Source: Eucommia ulmoides
Taxonomy: Eukaryota; Streptophyta; Magnoliopsida; Garryales; Eucommiaceae
Length of the DNA: 64,000 nucleotides
Reading direction: 5' to 3'
Assembly: GCA_016647705.1 (NCBI GenBank)
Contig: CM028339.1
Span: forward strand, 19,700,303 to 19,764,302
In this document: positions 45,693 to 57,128 of the stretch, in pieces
Layout of the letters: each line of letters opens with the position of its first letter
How positions within the stretch are numbered: the stretch's first letter is position 1
Made by a program: the position numbers and the translations under genes
The notes under the pieces: model-generated
Told to the model about the DNA's origin: nothing
The model's database searches: none
Seen by the model: the letters and a program-made list of their open reading frames with translations, nothing else

Positions 45693-47203
45693 TGTTGATC
45701 CTAAGATTTTGATGAACAATTAAGCATTGATGTTTTGGTGGAACTAACGTTTTAATTGAGTGTTTCAGTGATCTATAGTTCCAGTAATAAAGATGCAAAT
45801 TAAATGGATGCTAAATGATGATGTTGAAGATATGAAGAATTAAAAGTTTGAAGAAATTAAGGAAAACTACACCGGTGAATCTTAACTCTTAATATCCTAA
45901 TTAGGAACACACACATGGCACAAAATGTATTTTATTATTTATGTGTCTTTTGATTAAGTGAAATTAATTTGCTCCTATGTGATTTGAAAAGAAATAATTT
46001 TAAATGACTAAAATGGAATATAAGAATATTAGTGGAGCTAATTTAGATGAGAAAATGGTTAAAGTGGCAAAAATGTAAAAAAAAAAAAAGTTAAAAACGT
46101 GTTCAGAGAAGAGATTCAGAAGACATCAGTCGACTGATAAGTCGACCTGACCAAGCAGTTAAAAGATCTTGTATCTCTAAGTCGATCGGCCAAGAGGGCT
46201 GAACTCTCTGAATCTATAAATCGACCGACAGGTCGACCGATGAAGGAAAAGTAAACTCTCTGAACCTACAGGTCGACTGATGAATACCTTGGCTACAACC
46301 TGAATCTACCTGTCGACTAGTCGATCGACCGGATGCGCTGTTTCAGGATGCTGTTTTATCCAAGATTATATCAAAAAGTAACCGTTTTTTGTTGGGATTT
46401 GAGAGATATTTCGGGGATATTTTCTATAATTAAGATATGGTTCACATATTAATTAAATCCTATTAATATGGTTAATTGACTATTAATGCTTCTCAATTTG
46501 GTACTAAAATTGATTCTATTCTTATTAATTGAGATTGAGAAATATTTGGAGTGTTTAATTGAAATATTTGAAAGTTGTTTTTAACTGAATTGAACCTAAA
46601 TGAAGTCATTATGATATAAGGGGTCTATAAGTGCTATTAATTGTCATGACACATGTAAACTAGTCGTTAGAAGGCTGATTTCATACTCCTATATATTGAC
46701 CTGCGAATTTCTTATATAAAGAATATTTTGAGAGAGCAAATAAGTTAAGATCATTTGTGAGCTTTTATAAGAGTTATCATATTAAGATATTGTGAGCTTT
46801 TCTGAGAGACGATCTTGAAGATCAATTACTTTTAATATTTGTTGCTACCGGATTTGAAGTTACATCGTTCTAATCATTCTTTCGGTGGACTCTGGGTGAG
46901 ATCTTTCCAATTATATTCTTTCATTGCATTATCTGATTATTGTTTAGAAATTGATCATAGAAATTGTTTCTGATTTTTGAAGAAAATATTTTTACAAACA
47001 ATTTCTTGAATCTGATTACGTGCTCCAATTTGCTACCCATATCCTAGTCAAAATCAAATTTTTCTATCTCTCATTTTTCTATCGCTAGATTGAGATATTA
47101 ATTGAGTTATTATTTATTTGGGGTAGTAGAAGTTCCGAGTGAGATTTTCTGCTTATCATTTTTTGGTGAGTAGTGTGACGAGTTAAATACCATTGGGGGT
47201 ATT

Positions 47204-48801
47204 TGATAGGTATAAATTACCTATCTATTTCCAAATCGAACATTGTTAGGTTTCGAGTACGTTTAGTATGTTTAAGGGTGTTTTAATATGTTTTTATTCT
47301 TTTTGTATTAAAACAGGGGTGTGGGGTGAAAAGGTAGAAAAACGGAGCATAAACGGTAAGATCAAACCATGAACGGTCAAAGAACGGTGAAAAAATGAGC
47401 AAGGCAACATTATTCTGAAAGAAGTCCACTGCCGCCGCGTCCAGACCTTTGTCACGGCGGTGAAAATGCAGAGAGTTGAATTTCTTGCTAAACGTCCACC
47501 ACTGCAACGTTGCGATCCACGGCCGCGGCGGTGAAAATACAGGATGTCACCAATTCCACCACCTCTTTCACCGCCTAGGCGATAAACTAACCAACCTACT
47601 CACGGCCGCGGCGGTGGTCTCTGTACAGATTTAAATATTTATTTTAGATATTTTCCCTATAAATACCTATTCCTCTCCTCAGCTCCAGCCACTAGAGGCC
47701 CTTGGGCTATACTTAGGGTTGGAATTAGGAGTTTTAGATGGAGAGCTCACATCCCGAGGTGGAGGAAGACGGCGGAGCAATCGTTGAGCGGTTCTTAGCA
47801 GCTAATCTTCGGACGAGGCTAAATTCTTCGATTTCTTCCCTTATTTATTTAACATAGGATTTTGTGAGCATGTTTAGCTCAAATTCAATGTTTATACGGT
47901 TATGACCACGAGTTAAATGTGGATTGTATAGGGATTAACAATAAATTTATAAATATGTGTTTGGATGATTTCGATGTTGCGTTTATGTTTGTTCTTCGTA
48001 GTTTGATTGTATTTATCTTATTGTTTGTTTATCATGCTTAGATAGATAGATGGAGAATACAGGGTTTGACAAACCCCGGATTTGAATTAGGGTAAACAAA
48101 CGCCATGATCCAATAACCCGGTCGGGGTTAGGATTGTGGACAATCGATGACGTTGGGGCAAGACTCACATGACCTAGGGTCGTTAAGACGTTGAAGGGGA
48201 CTTCTTCGTTAACTCGAAATCATGTATTCCCCCGTCTTACACTTGGGAGAAATGGCGATGGAGTTTTAGAACCGAGATTGTCGATAGGGTAAACACAACA
48301 CGACGATCCAATGACCCAGTCGGGAGTTGGATTGTGTGCAGTCAATGACGCTGCGAGACTCACATGACCTAGGGTCATTAAGACGTGGAGGGGGATTTCT
48401 TTGTTGGCTCGAAGTCATGTATTCCACCATCTTACACTCGGGAGAGGTGGCGGTGGAGTTTACGAACTGAGATTGTTAAATAAGTCAAACACCATAAACA
48501 TGAGTAAATCGAGATCGAACACGTATTTGTAAACAAGTTAATCCCCAGGAAATTCTTTTCCCTAAAACATATTAGTATATTAGTATAGATAATTTAGGTT
48601 ATATTAGTTTGGTTTAATTAATTATTTACATTTTTTGTTGCCTAGATAAAGTTAGGTCATAACAAACGCGGTACTCGATTGTAACGACACCAATCCCTGT
48701 GGATACGATAACCCGATCGTAACAATTACATTATACTAAAACTTTAACCTCGTACACTTGCGAGTAGTCAATATGTGAGGATTGAAATCCTCCGCTGTAC
48801 A
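47204..48801 (+). repeat. 5' LTR of TR-GAG copy 3
   Basis: TGATAGGTATAAATTACC to CTGTACA, 1598 bp. It has a palindrome cluster at 47425-47625, a TATA box at 47658-47665 (CCCTATAAATACC), and two copies of the roughly 200-bp unit (48104-48290 and 48291-48480). Confidence 0.85.
47425..47625 (+). promoter_or_regulatory. GC-rich palindrome cluster in the U3 region of the LTR
   Basis: Strings such as CCACGGCCGCGGCGGTG, CCACTGCCGCCGCG and CCGCCTAGGCGAT lie in the 230 bp upstream of the TATA box. Equivalent clusters: 12058-12260, 19390-19520, 23455-23620, 44465-44650, 53540-53755, 58555-58740, and in altered form 50550-50665. GCCGCC is the core of the plant GCC box bound by ERF factors, so a promoter role is plausible but inferred. 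Confidence 0.5.
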
Positions 48802-48947
48802 AGTTTTTAGTGCCATTGCCTGGGAATGTGTTTTTTGGTTATTATTGATATTGTGAGCAAATGACCGAATTTTACTTTAGGCATTTCTTTTGTGCATAAT
48901 TTTTTGTTTGTAGTTTGTTTTCTATTTCTCTTGCAGGGTGCTCGACG

Positions 48948-49928
48948 ATGTTAGATCAACGAGTATTGATGCAATTATTTTAACGGGATTCTAAGCCATT
49001 TTACTGTGCTTGGGATCAATACAAGGATCTAATATTCTAGCTTCCGAACCATAGCCTCCTGACAGAGTGTCAACTCTTCAATTTCCTCGACAGGTTACAA
49101 GTCGCAACCAAAATATGGGTAGAAGAAGGAAATGGTACCCCTCTCTACGACCTAACCACGGACGAAGCCATTTGGTCATTGGAGAAAATAACGGCCTATG
49201 ATTATCAAAGTTGGAATCATTCACTGAGTCACCAAAGCTCAAAAGATTTTTCCAACACCATGGCGCCATGGATTGACATTCCGGATCACGACAAGGAGTC
49301 TACCCCCAATATAGAAGAAACCCTCACAACCATTATAGGAGAGACTCAAAGAGTATTGAGGGAGATGCATGACCGGATCAATGAGCATGAGGATCGTCTT
49401 GATCATATCGAGATGGTCTGCGTCGATATCGATGAGACCGTAATGTCTTTACAAACGCAAATCGGTCATCTTCTTTGCTTTGTTAAGTCTGTGGCAGTAA
49501 CGGTAGCACTGAGAGGCGAACAAGTCGAATCTGATTATGAAATCCACTGTAAGGAGCCGAAAACGAGCGGAAGGAGCTTGGGAGAGTTCGACTATGCTTA
49601 TCCAAATGAGACGGGAACCCAAGCATGGATCGACGATTGTGATTCGTCACCATTAGAGATCCAAATTGTGATGCCACCATCAATTACAGACGATCACATT
49701 TATGAGGATCCGATGTGGCTAACATGTCCTTCGCTGCCATTAGAAATGCTCTTTCATGCCCACCAAGTACATGAGCCAGTAAGGCATGCCGTTGAAAGTT
49801 CGAGCCAAGCATTGCCATATCTCGCCAGTCTTGAGGGCGTACTGAACCAAGACCCATATTTGGTGTTGTATGACACTTACTACGGGCGGAAGCCACTCTT
49901 TGACGAGCACTTTGGTGTGTCTGGCTGA
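48948..49928 (+). pseudogene. Gag-like protein of TR-GAG copy 3, two early stops
   Basis: From ATG 48948 the frame reads MLDQRVLMQLF, stop, RDSKPFYCAWDQYKDLIF, stop, LPNHSLLTECQLFNFLD, VATKIWVEEGNGTPLYDL and TDEAIWSLEKITAYDYQSW, then a coiled-coil segment ending MSLQTQIGHL, and finally DPMWLTC and NQDPYLVLYDTYYGR before the stop. It is collinear with 21145-22335 of copy 1. The stops fall where copy 1 has Gln (FFQRD) and Trp (IWFPN), so each copy has its own inactivating changes and the ancestral protein had about 327-409 residues. From 49179 the frame is open for 249 codons. It shares gag features with Athila/Tat elements but has no knuckle. Confidence 0.75.
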
Positions 49929-50051
49929 CGACCTTAAACCAAGCGCTTCTTGGGAAGCAACCCAAGAAAAAAATAAGTTAAATCCATCGCAACCGATTTG
50001 ATTCGGAGGCGAGATTCTCTCGCCTCTCCGGTATGTGTTCTAAACCCTAGT

Positions 50052-51861
50052 TGATAGGTGTAAAATACTTACGTATTTCCAAACCAGTTTTGTTAGTTTT
50101 TTAGTATGTTTATAGTTATTTTTTATGTGTTTTAATATATTTTTATTCTTTTTATATTAAAATAGGTGCATGAGATGAAAAGGTATGATATCGAAGCGAA
50201 AACGATGTGATCAAACCAAAGCGGACGAAGTTACGGTAGATAAATAAGCAAGAAGACAACATTGTAAAAGAATCCCATCGCCAAAGCATCCAGACCTTCA
50301 CCTAGCCTGTGAAGATGTTGAGAACATTTCCAAGTCCATCGCCTACTTCTTCGCCTAGGCAGTCACCAAACCTGCAAAGTCGATAGAGGTGCTGTAACTT
50401 TAAGGCTATTTTGGACTATAATACAATTCTATTTTGGAAACACTCAAAACATAAAAGTTGTATATATCTTTCTCATCTTTTCATAGGTTTTTCAATCACC
50501 TCAATTGGAGTTTGGATGAAGAAGTTACAGTCAAAATAAAATGCAAACCTACAGTAACTTCACCTAGGCGAAGTTTCCTTCGCCTAGGCGAAAATCCGGT
50601 AGAAAGTTAATCGACCTAACTTCGCCTAGGTGAAGTTTCCTTTGCCTAGATGAAAACCTCTGCGCAGAATAGATATTTTGTTGATATTTGTTTGGCCTAT
50701 TTAAACCATTCTCTCATCCTTTCTTCCATCTTCTTGAGCTCCTAAGGCCTTAGGCCATATTTTAGGGTTAGGTTTAGGGATTTTTGAGGGAGAGATCTCA
50801 ACCCGAGGTGCAGGATAAAGAGGGAAGCGATCGGTGGACGGTTCTAGCGGCTATTCTTTGGATATTGGCTAAGTCACTCGTTTCTTCTCTTTGTTTTCTA
50901 TATTTTGGTAGTTGTTGAGTATGTTTACACCATTTTACATTGTATACATGGTTATGGCCATTGGCTAAACATAGGTTGTATAGGGATTATTAATATAATT
51001 TATGAAAACGTTGTTTAGTTGAGTTTGTGTTTTGTTTGCAATTGTTCTTTGCTATGTTGATTGTATGTGCCATATTGTTTGTTTATATTGCTTAGATTTA
51101 TATATCAAGAATACGAGGTTTGACAAATCCTGCATTCAGACTAGAATTTACAAACACCACAATCCTATAACTCGGTTGGGGTTTAGATTGTGGATAATCG
51201 ATGACGTTGGGGCAAGACTCATGTGACCTAGAGTTGTTAAGACGTTGAGGGGGACTTCGGCGTTGACGCGAAGTCACGTATTCCCTCGTCTTACACTCAA
51301 GAGAGGTGGCGAGGGACTTTTAGAACAGAGATTGTCGATAGGGAAAACACAACGCGGTGATCCAATAACCCGGGAGGGAGTTGGATTGTTTGCAATCAAT
51401 GACATTGGGGTGAGACTCATGCGGCCTAGGGTCGTTAAGACGTTGAGGGGGACTTCTTCGTTGACACGAAGTCGCGTATTCCCCCGTCTTACACTCGGAA
51501 GAGGTGGCGGAGGAGTTTATGAACTGAGATTGTCATATAAGTCGAACGTCGTTAACATAAATTAAAACAAGACTGAACACGTATTCGTAAACGAAACTAA
51601 TCCCTAGACAACCTATTCTCTCAAAACTATCCCATATTAATATTAGTATTAGTATAGTTAAATTAGGATATATTAGTATTAGTACTAATTAATTATATTC
51701 CATCTTTGTCTCCTAGATAAAGTCAGGTTATGACAATCGCGGTATTCGATAGTAACAACACCAATTCCTGTAGATACGATACCCAACTAAAAGGTCCACT
51801 ATACTAAAACTTGATCCGTACGCTTGCAGTGAAAGTTGCAGCGCTTAATTAGTGCCCACCA
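50052..51861 (+). mobile_element. Solo LTR of a related TR-GAG subfamily
   Basis: TGATAGGTGTAAAATAC to GTGCCCACCA, 1810 bp, flanked by CTAGT on both sides (50047-50051, 51862-51866). In place of the CCGCGG palindromes it has TTCGCCTAGGCGAA-type ones at 50550-50665. It has two copies of the roughly 200-bp unit (about 51160-51540). It interrupts copy 3 just downstream of gag. Confidence 0.9.
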
Positions 51862-51866
51862 CTAGT

Positions 51867-53315
51867 TTTCATTATAATGCTTTATTATGTCATTGGGATC
51901 ACTGACTAGGTCGTTTTAGGCATTTCCTATTTGAGTTGGGTGTGATGTGTAGTATTATGTTTTAGTTATAGTTTATGTTTAACTGTTTTTACGTGTGCAT
52001 GTCTATTTAGGATAGTTTTTGTGTTATGTACTGAGTTTTGACGTCATCTAGGCCATTACCCGATGATGAGTCTGTCCCCTGGTTGTTTATTGAGGTCGAG
52101 TGTAAAACTCATACATGTATGTTCTGTGTGCTCAACGTTACGTTTTAGTAAAAGTTATTATAGATCCTACTTGCACAAGCACGAAAAATCATTATATAAC
52201 TATCTAATTGATTGAAAACGATTATTTATCACCTAAATTCATGACAATAGGGTTTCGAGAACTTGATTCGAGGGAAATTCGAGGCGAAATCCTAGGCGAG
52301 GTAGTTCAGAAGACATGATTTAGGGATTTGTTTTTCTCGCTTGAGCCTTTTTAAGCCAACCTTGTTAAATCATTACCCCTCGTTACCCTATCGAAACCTA
52401 AATGCCGTTTCAATTCTGAACACTTAACCAATACCATGGCCAATTGAATTCCTTCTAGTCCTTTATCGCTGAACCAAAGTCACAATTTGTGTGAATCAAG
52501 TTAGCATTCATTATGCAACTTGAAGTGAGCAGTTGGGATTAGGGTGAACTTCTAATTAATTCGGTATTCGAGTACTCACTTATCGTTTTTGTTCATTTTT
52601 CACACACCCTTTCAATTGTAACAATCAAATAAGTTTGGGGGTGTGTTAGTTGAAAAGAAAAAAAAATTGAAAAAAAAAAAAAAAATCAAGTGTACATACG
52701 GTTTTTATTTTCTATTTCTTTTTGACAAGTGAGCATGACGATCTTAATAGATTATTCAGGGTTGTTTCAATTTAACAATGGGGTTTCAAGTGTGAGTGTG
52801 CCAAGCGATGTGCCTTGGGTAACGTCATGTTAACGATATAACCTGTTTTCCATTTTCAATTTACCCTTCGCCATTTATCCTAAATTGAACCAAGACCTAT
52901 TGATATTTTTGAACTTCTGAGTCTACATTAGTAGAGAATAGATCCCAGGTCAAGCCTATGGATTTCCTATACCTTCGATTTTTTCTGTTATGCGCTTATA
53001 TGGTAGATAATCCAATCCGATTAACGGACAGTTATATATTTGAGTTTTAAACACACACACACTTTAGTAGGATCTATAACGGCGCTTACTATTATAAATA
53101 TTAAAATTCTAGAACACTACATAGTGTGTTTTTATGCCTGAACTCGATAGGATTGGGGGCCGATGAGGGATATTTCTTTTGGCCGGTAAATGATACTCAA
53201 AACTTGGGCATATTTGTTTTTGTGTTTTTCATTTTTAGTACTTTGTTTTCATATTTTCTTTTATTGCATGGGTGTTTTGCTCGAGGACTTGCAAAATTCT
53301 AAGTTTAAGGGTATT
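51867..53315 (+). other. TR-GAG copy 3, 3' non-coding domain
   Basis: Collinear with the reverse complements of 19749-21140 (copy 1) and 44865-45692 plus 56030-56580 (copy 2). It contains the conserved block (52283-52311), AAGTTTGGGGGTGTG with A-runs (52630-52686) and AAGTTTAAGGGTATT before the LTR. No coding capacity. Confidence 0.75.
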
Positions 53316-55449
53316 TAATAGGTGTAAATTACCTTTCTATTTCCAAACCGAACATTGTAAGGTTTCGAGTACGTTTAGGACGTTTTAAGTATGTTTTAAT
53401 ATGTTTTTATTCTTTTTGTATTAAAATAGGTGTGTGAGGGTGTAAATGTAGGAAAACAGAGCGTAAACGATGAGATCGAACCAAGAACGGTCGAAGAATG
53501 GTGGAAAATGAGCAAGGCGACATTATTCTGAAAGAAGCCCACCGCCGCAACATCCAGACCTCCACCGCAGTGGTAAAAATGCAGAGAGTTGATTTTCTTG
53601 CTGAACGTCCACCACCGCGGCTCTGAGATCCACGGCCGCGGCGGTAAAAATATAGGATGTCACCAATTCCACCTCTTCCTTCACCGCCTAGGCGATCAAC
53701 CAACCGACCTGCTCACCATTGTAGCGATGAATCCCATGGCCACGGCGGTGGCCTCTGCACAGATTTAGAAATTTATTTTAGATATTTTCCCTATAAATAC
53801 CCCTTCTTCTTCTCAACTCCGACCACTAGAGCCCCTTGGGCTATACTTAGGGTTGGAATTATGAGTTTTAGAGGGAGAGCTCACATTCCAAGGTGGAGGA
53901 AGACAGTGGAGCAATCGTTGAGCATTTTTAGCGACTAATCTTCGGACTAGGCTAAGTTTCATCAATTTCCTCTTTTATTTCTTAACTTCGGTAGTTAGTT
54001 GAGCATGTTTAGCTTTGTTTTCATTGTATAACCGGCTATGGCCATGAGCTAAACAGGTTTTTCTCTAGGGATTAATATAATTTATAAAAGTGTTGTTTTG
54101 TTTGAGTTTGTGTTTCGTTAATATGTGTTTTATAATAATTTTGATTGTGTTTTCCGTGTTTTCATGTTATTATGCTTGTTTAGATAATTTGAGAATAGGG
54201 GGTCTGACACTCGAAGGAGGTAACTCCGAATTCGGATTAGGGTAAACACAACATGACAATCTAACAATCCGAGAGGGCATTAGAAAGTGTGCAATCAATG
54301 ACGTTAGGACGAGACTCACGTGACCTAGCGTCGTTAAGACATTAAGGGGGACTTCTCCGTTGACACGAAGTCACGTATTCACTCGTCTTACACTCGAGAG
54401 AGGTGGGGAGTAAGTTTACGAACCGAGATTGTTAGATACCCAAACGCCATTAACGTAAACTAAAACGAGATCAAGCATGTTTTTGTAAACAAAAATTAAT
54501 CCCTAGGCAATATTTTCTCTAAATATCTCATATTAGTATTAGTATAGTTTAATTAGTATTTTAGTATTAGTTTATATTAATTTTATATACATTTGTTTTA
54601 GCCTAGATAAAGTTAAGTCATGATAAACGCAGTACTCAATAATAGTCAAAACCAATCCCTGTGAACATGATACCCTTACTCTCCTCACCTTTACTAAAAC
54701 TTGACCTCGTATACTTACGAGTGAAAGTAGCGGCGTATTCACGCGCTACGATCCAATAACCCGGTCGGGGTTAGGATTGTGGACAATCAATGACGTTGGG
54801 GCAAGACTCATGTGACTTAGGGTCGTTAAGACGTTGAGGGAGATTTCTTCATTGACTCGAAGTCATGTATTCTCCCATCTTACACTCGGGAGAGGTGGCG
54901 ATGGAGTTTTATAACCGCCGAGATTGTCAATAGAGTAAACACAACACGACGATCCAATGACCCGATCGGGAGTTGAATTGTGTGCAATCAATGACGCTAG
55001 GCGAGACTCACGTGACCTAGGATCGTTAAGACGTTGAGGGAGATTTCTTTATTGACTCAAAGTTATGTATTCCACTGTCTTACACTCGGGAGAGGTGGCG
55101 ATGGAGTTTACGAACCGAGATTGTCAAATAGGTCGAACACCGTAAACATGAGTAAATCGAGATCGAACACGTATTTGTAAACACATTAATCCCTAGGCAA
55201 TTCTTTTCCCAAAAATGTATTAGTATATTAGTATAGATAATTTAGGTTATATTAGTTTATCTTAATTAATTATTTACATTTTTGGTTGCCTAGATAAAGT
55301 TAGATCATGACAAACGCGGTACTCAATAGTAATGACACCAATCCCTGTGGATACGATAACCCGATCTTAACGATCACATTATACTAAAACTTTGACCTCG
55401 TATACTTGCGAGTAGTCTATACACGAGGATCGAAATCCTTCACTGTATA
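53316..55449 (+). repeat. Composite 3' LTR of TR-GAG copy 3
   Basis: 53316 to about 53940 is very similar to the 5' LTR (palindromes, TATA at 53792-53799). From there to about 54753 the sequence follows another subfamily and ends GTGAAAGTAGCGGCG. Then 54754-55449 repeats the last 700 bp of the 5' LTR type (CTACGATCCAATAACCCGG onward), ending CTGTATA. The whole is about 540 bp longer than the 5' LTR. Confidence 0.7.
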
Positions 55450-56029
55450 GTATTTAATCAAGGATAACTGGGTTTCAGTCTCTTCCTATAAAAAGATTGA
55501 GGTAGTGATTCTTCCTGGATAGAATTACAATTTGAGTGATTTGTAAAGGTTCCATCCTTACCTGGAAAAAGAATAGTTGGAGTGTTTTGTGAGGTTTTGA
55601 TTCTTGAGTCTTAGTGTTAAAAAGAATTAGGTTACTCTTTAGCCTGTAAAAAGTAGATGTTCTTCCTTAGCCTGAGAAAATGATATTGTAAAGGTTGATT
55701 CTGAGCCTGTAAAAGAATCGGTGTGAGGGTTTGGTTCCTACCTTTAAAGAGATCTTGGTTTTAGTAGGTGCGACTTCCGTGGAGCTCGGGGGACTAGATT
55801 ATCCATGAGTAACTTGGTGAACCAGTATAAATCTTTGGTGTGCTGCTATATTTACTTTGCTATTTTTGTTGTTTGGGTGTGCACTTAGTTGATTATATTA
55901 TTCCATTGTGATATAAAGATAATAATTAATTTAAGATTAAAATTAATTATTTGATTTATTGAATTTTATTCTGATAATTTTTTAATTACCCAATTTACCC
56001 CCCCTCTTGGGTATTCTACTAGGCCAACA

Positions 56030-57128
56030 ATTTGGAAAAAAATCGATTGGCTAGGGTATTTGTTAATGTGTTCAGAATTGAAATGTTATTTTAGGTTTCA
56101 ACAAGGTAACAAGGGATAAACATGTTACAATGTAGGCTTCAAAGGCTCAAGCAATAAAAAGAATGCCTAAATCACGTCTTCTGAACTACCTCGCCTAGGA
56201 TTTCGCCTCAAGCTTCCCCTCAATTAGGTTCTAGAATCCTTAATTTGTCATGAATTTGGCTAATTGATAATCGTCCTCAAATCAATTGAACAAAAATACA
56301 TTAGGTCTATGTGCTCATGCAAATTAGGATCTACAATAACTTTTACCAAAAAACATAGTCAAGCACACAGAACACACATGCATAGGTATTACCCTTGACT
56401 TCAAAAACAATCAAGGGGTAATATCATCATTGGGTAACAGTGCAGATGAACGCAAAACTCAGCATTCACACAACAACAACAAATAAACACAAACTAACCT
56501 AAACAAACATGCAATATGAGAAAATAACAAAACATTTAACATACTATACTACACGTCACTTTCGAACTTAAAATGGATAGTGTTCTCAGCGGCCCAATCA
56601 TTATTCTCAACATTATGAAATTAAAGTATGCTGACGAAGGGGGTTTAGAACATGTACCTGGGAGGCGAGAGGATCTCACCTCTGAATCAAGTCGGATGAG
56701 ATGGATTTAATTTATTTTGGATCTTTGGTTACCTCCCAAGAAGCGTGTGGTTTAATGTCCTCGACTCAACATATTCAGAACTCCCTCAAGCTTTGCGAGG
56801 TTTTGCTTTGGATGGCTAGATCTTTCAACGACGCACATCATCAACTTATGTGCATGGCCACGCACAATAAAACGGCTCAAAATCCCTTTAAAAGGAATGC
56901 ATCAATACCTGTCGATCTAACATCGCATTTACCCTACATAAAAAATAAAAACAAAACTACAAACAAAAATTTTATACAAAAGAAATGCCTAAAGTAAAAT
57001 TAGGTCATTTACTCACAATATCGACAATAACTCTATCTAATCCCCAGCAACGGTGCCAAAAACTTGGTGGCGATTGCCGGAAACTACATATGACAAAAAA
57101 CCAATCCCCGACAACGGCGCCAAAAACT
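56030..57128 (-). pseudogene. TR-GAG copy 2 interior with deleted gag
   Basis: In minus orientation the gag start is read near 56920 (MLDRQVLMHSF, stop, RDFEPFYCAW), then about 800 bp of gag is missing and the sequence resumes in the C-terminal part (GVLN-like, SRGH) and the CTTCTTGGGAGG segment that follows gag. The conserved block lies at 56181-56209. The element could not make the protein. Confidence 0.65.
57039..57126 (-). promoter_or_regulatory. Duplicated primer-binding site of TR-GAG copy 2
   Basis: Two sites read on the minus strand as TTTGGCACCGTTGCTGGGGA (57040-57060) and TTTGGCGCCGTTGTCGGGGA (57103-57123), 64 bp apart. Between them ACTTGGTGGCGATTGCC resembles the U5 end of the copy 1 LTR type. 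Confidence 0.65.

Larger units (their letters stand above)
47204..55449 (+). mobile_element. TR-GAG-like LTR element, copy 3, with a solo LTR inside
   Basis: 5' LTR 47204-48801, degenerate primer-binding site 48808-48825, broken gag-like gene 48948-49928, a solo LTR 50052-51861, 3' non-coding domain 51867-53315, then a composite 3' LTR 53316-55449. GTATT flanks both ends (47199-47203, 55450-55454). It lies inside the copia solo LTR in the opposite orientation to copy 2. Confidence 0.8.
45693..56029 (+). mobile_element. Copia solo LTR, split by TR-GAG copy 3
   Basis: It begins TGTTGATCCTAAG and ends ACTAGGCCAACA, with flanks GTTTG (45688-45692) and ATTTG (56030-56034). The arms 45693-47203 and 55450-56029 have no ORF; together they make about 2.1 kb. 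GTCGAC/GTCGACC-rich DNA lies at 46130-46330 and a CTGTAAAAAG-rich U5 part at 55480-55760. The end resembles 35481 reversed and 1201-1241. Confidence 0.7.
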
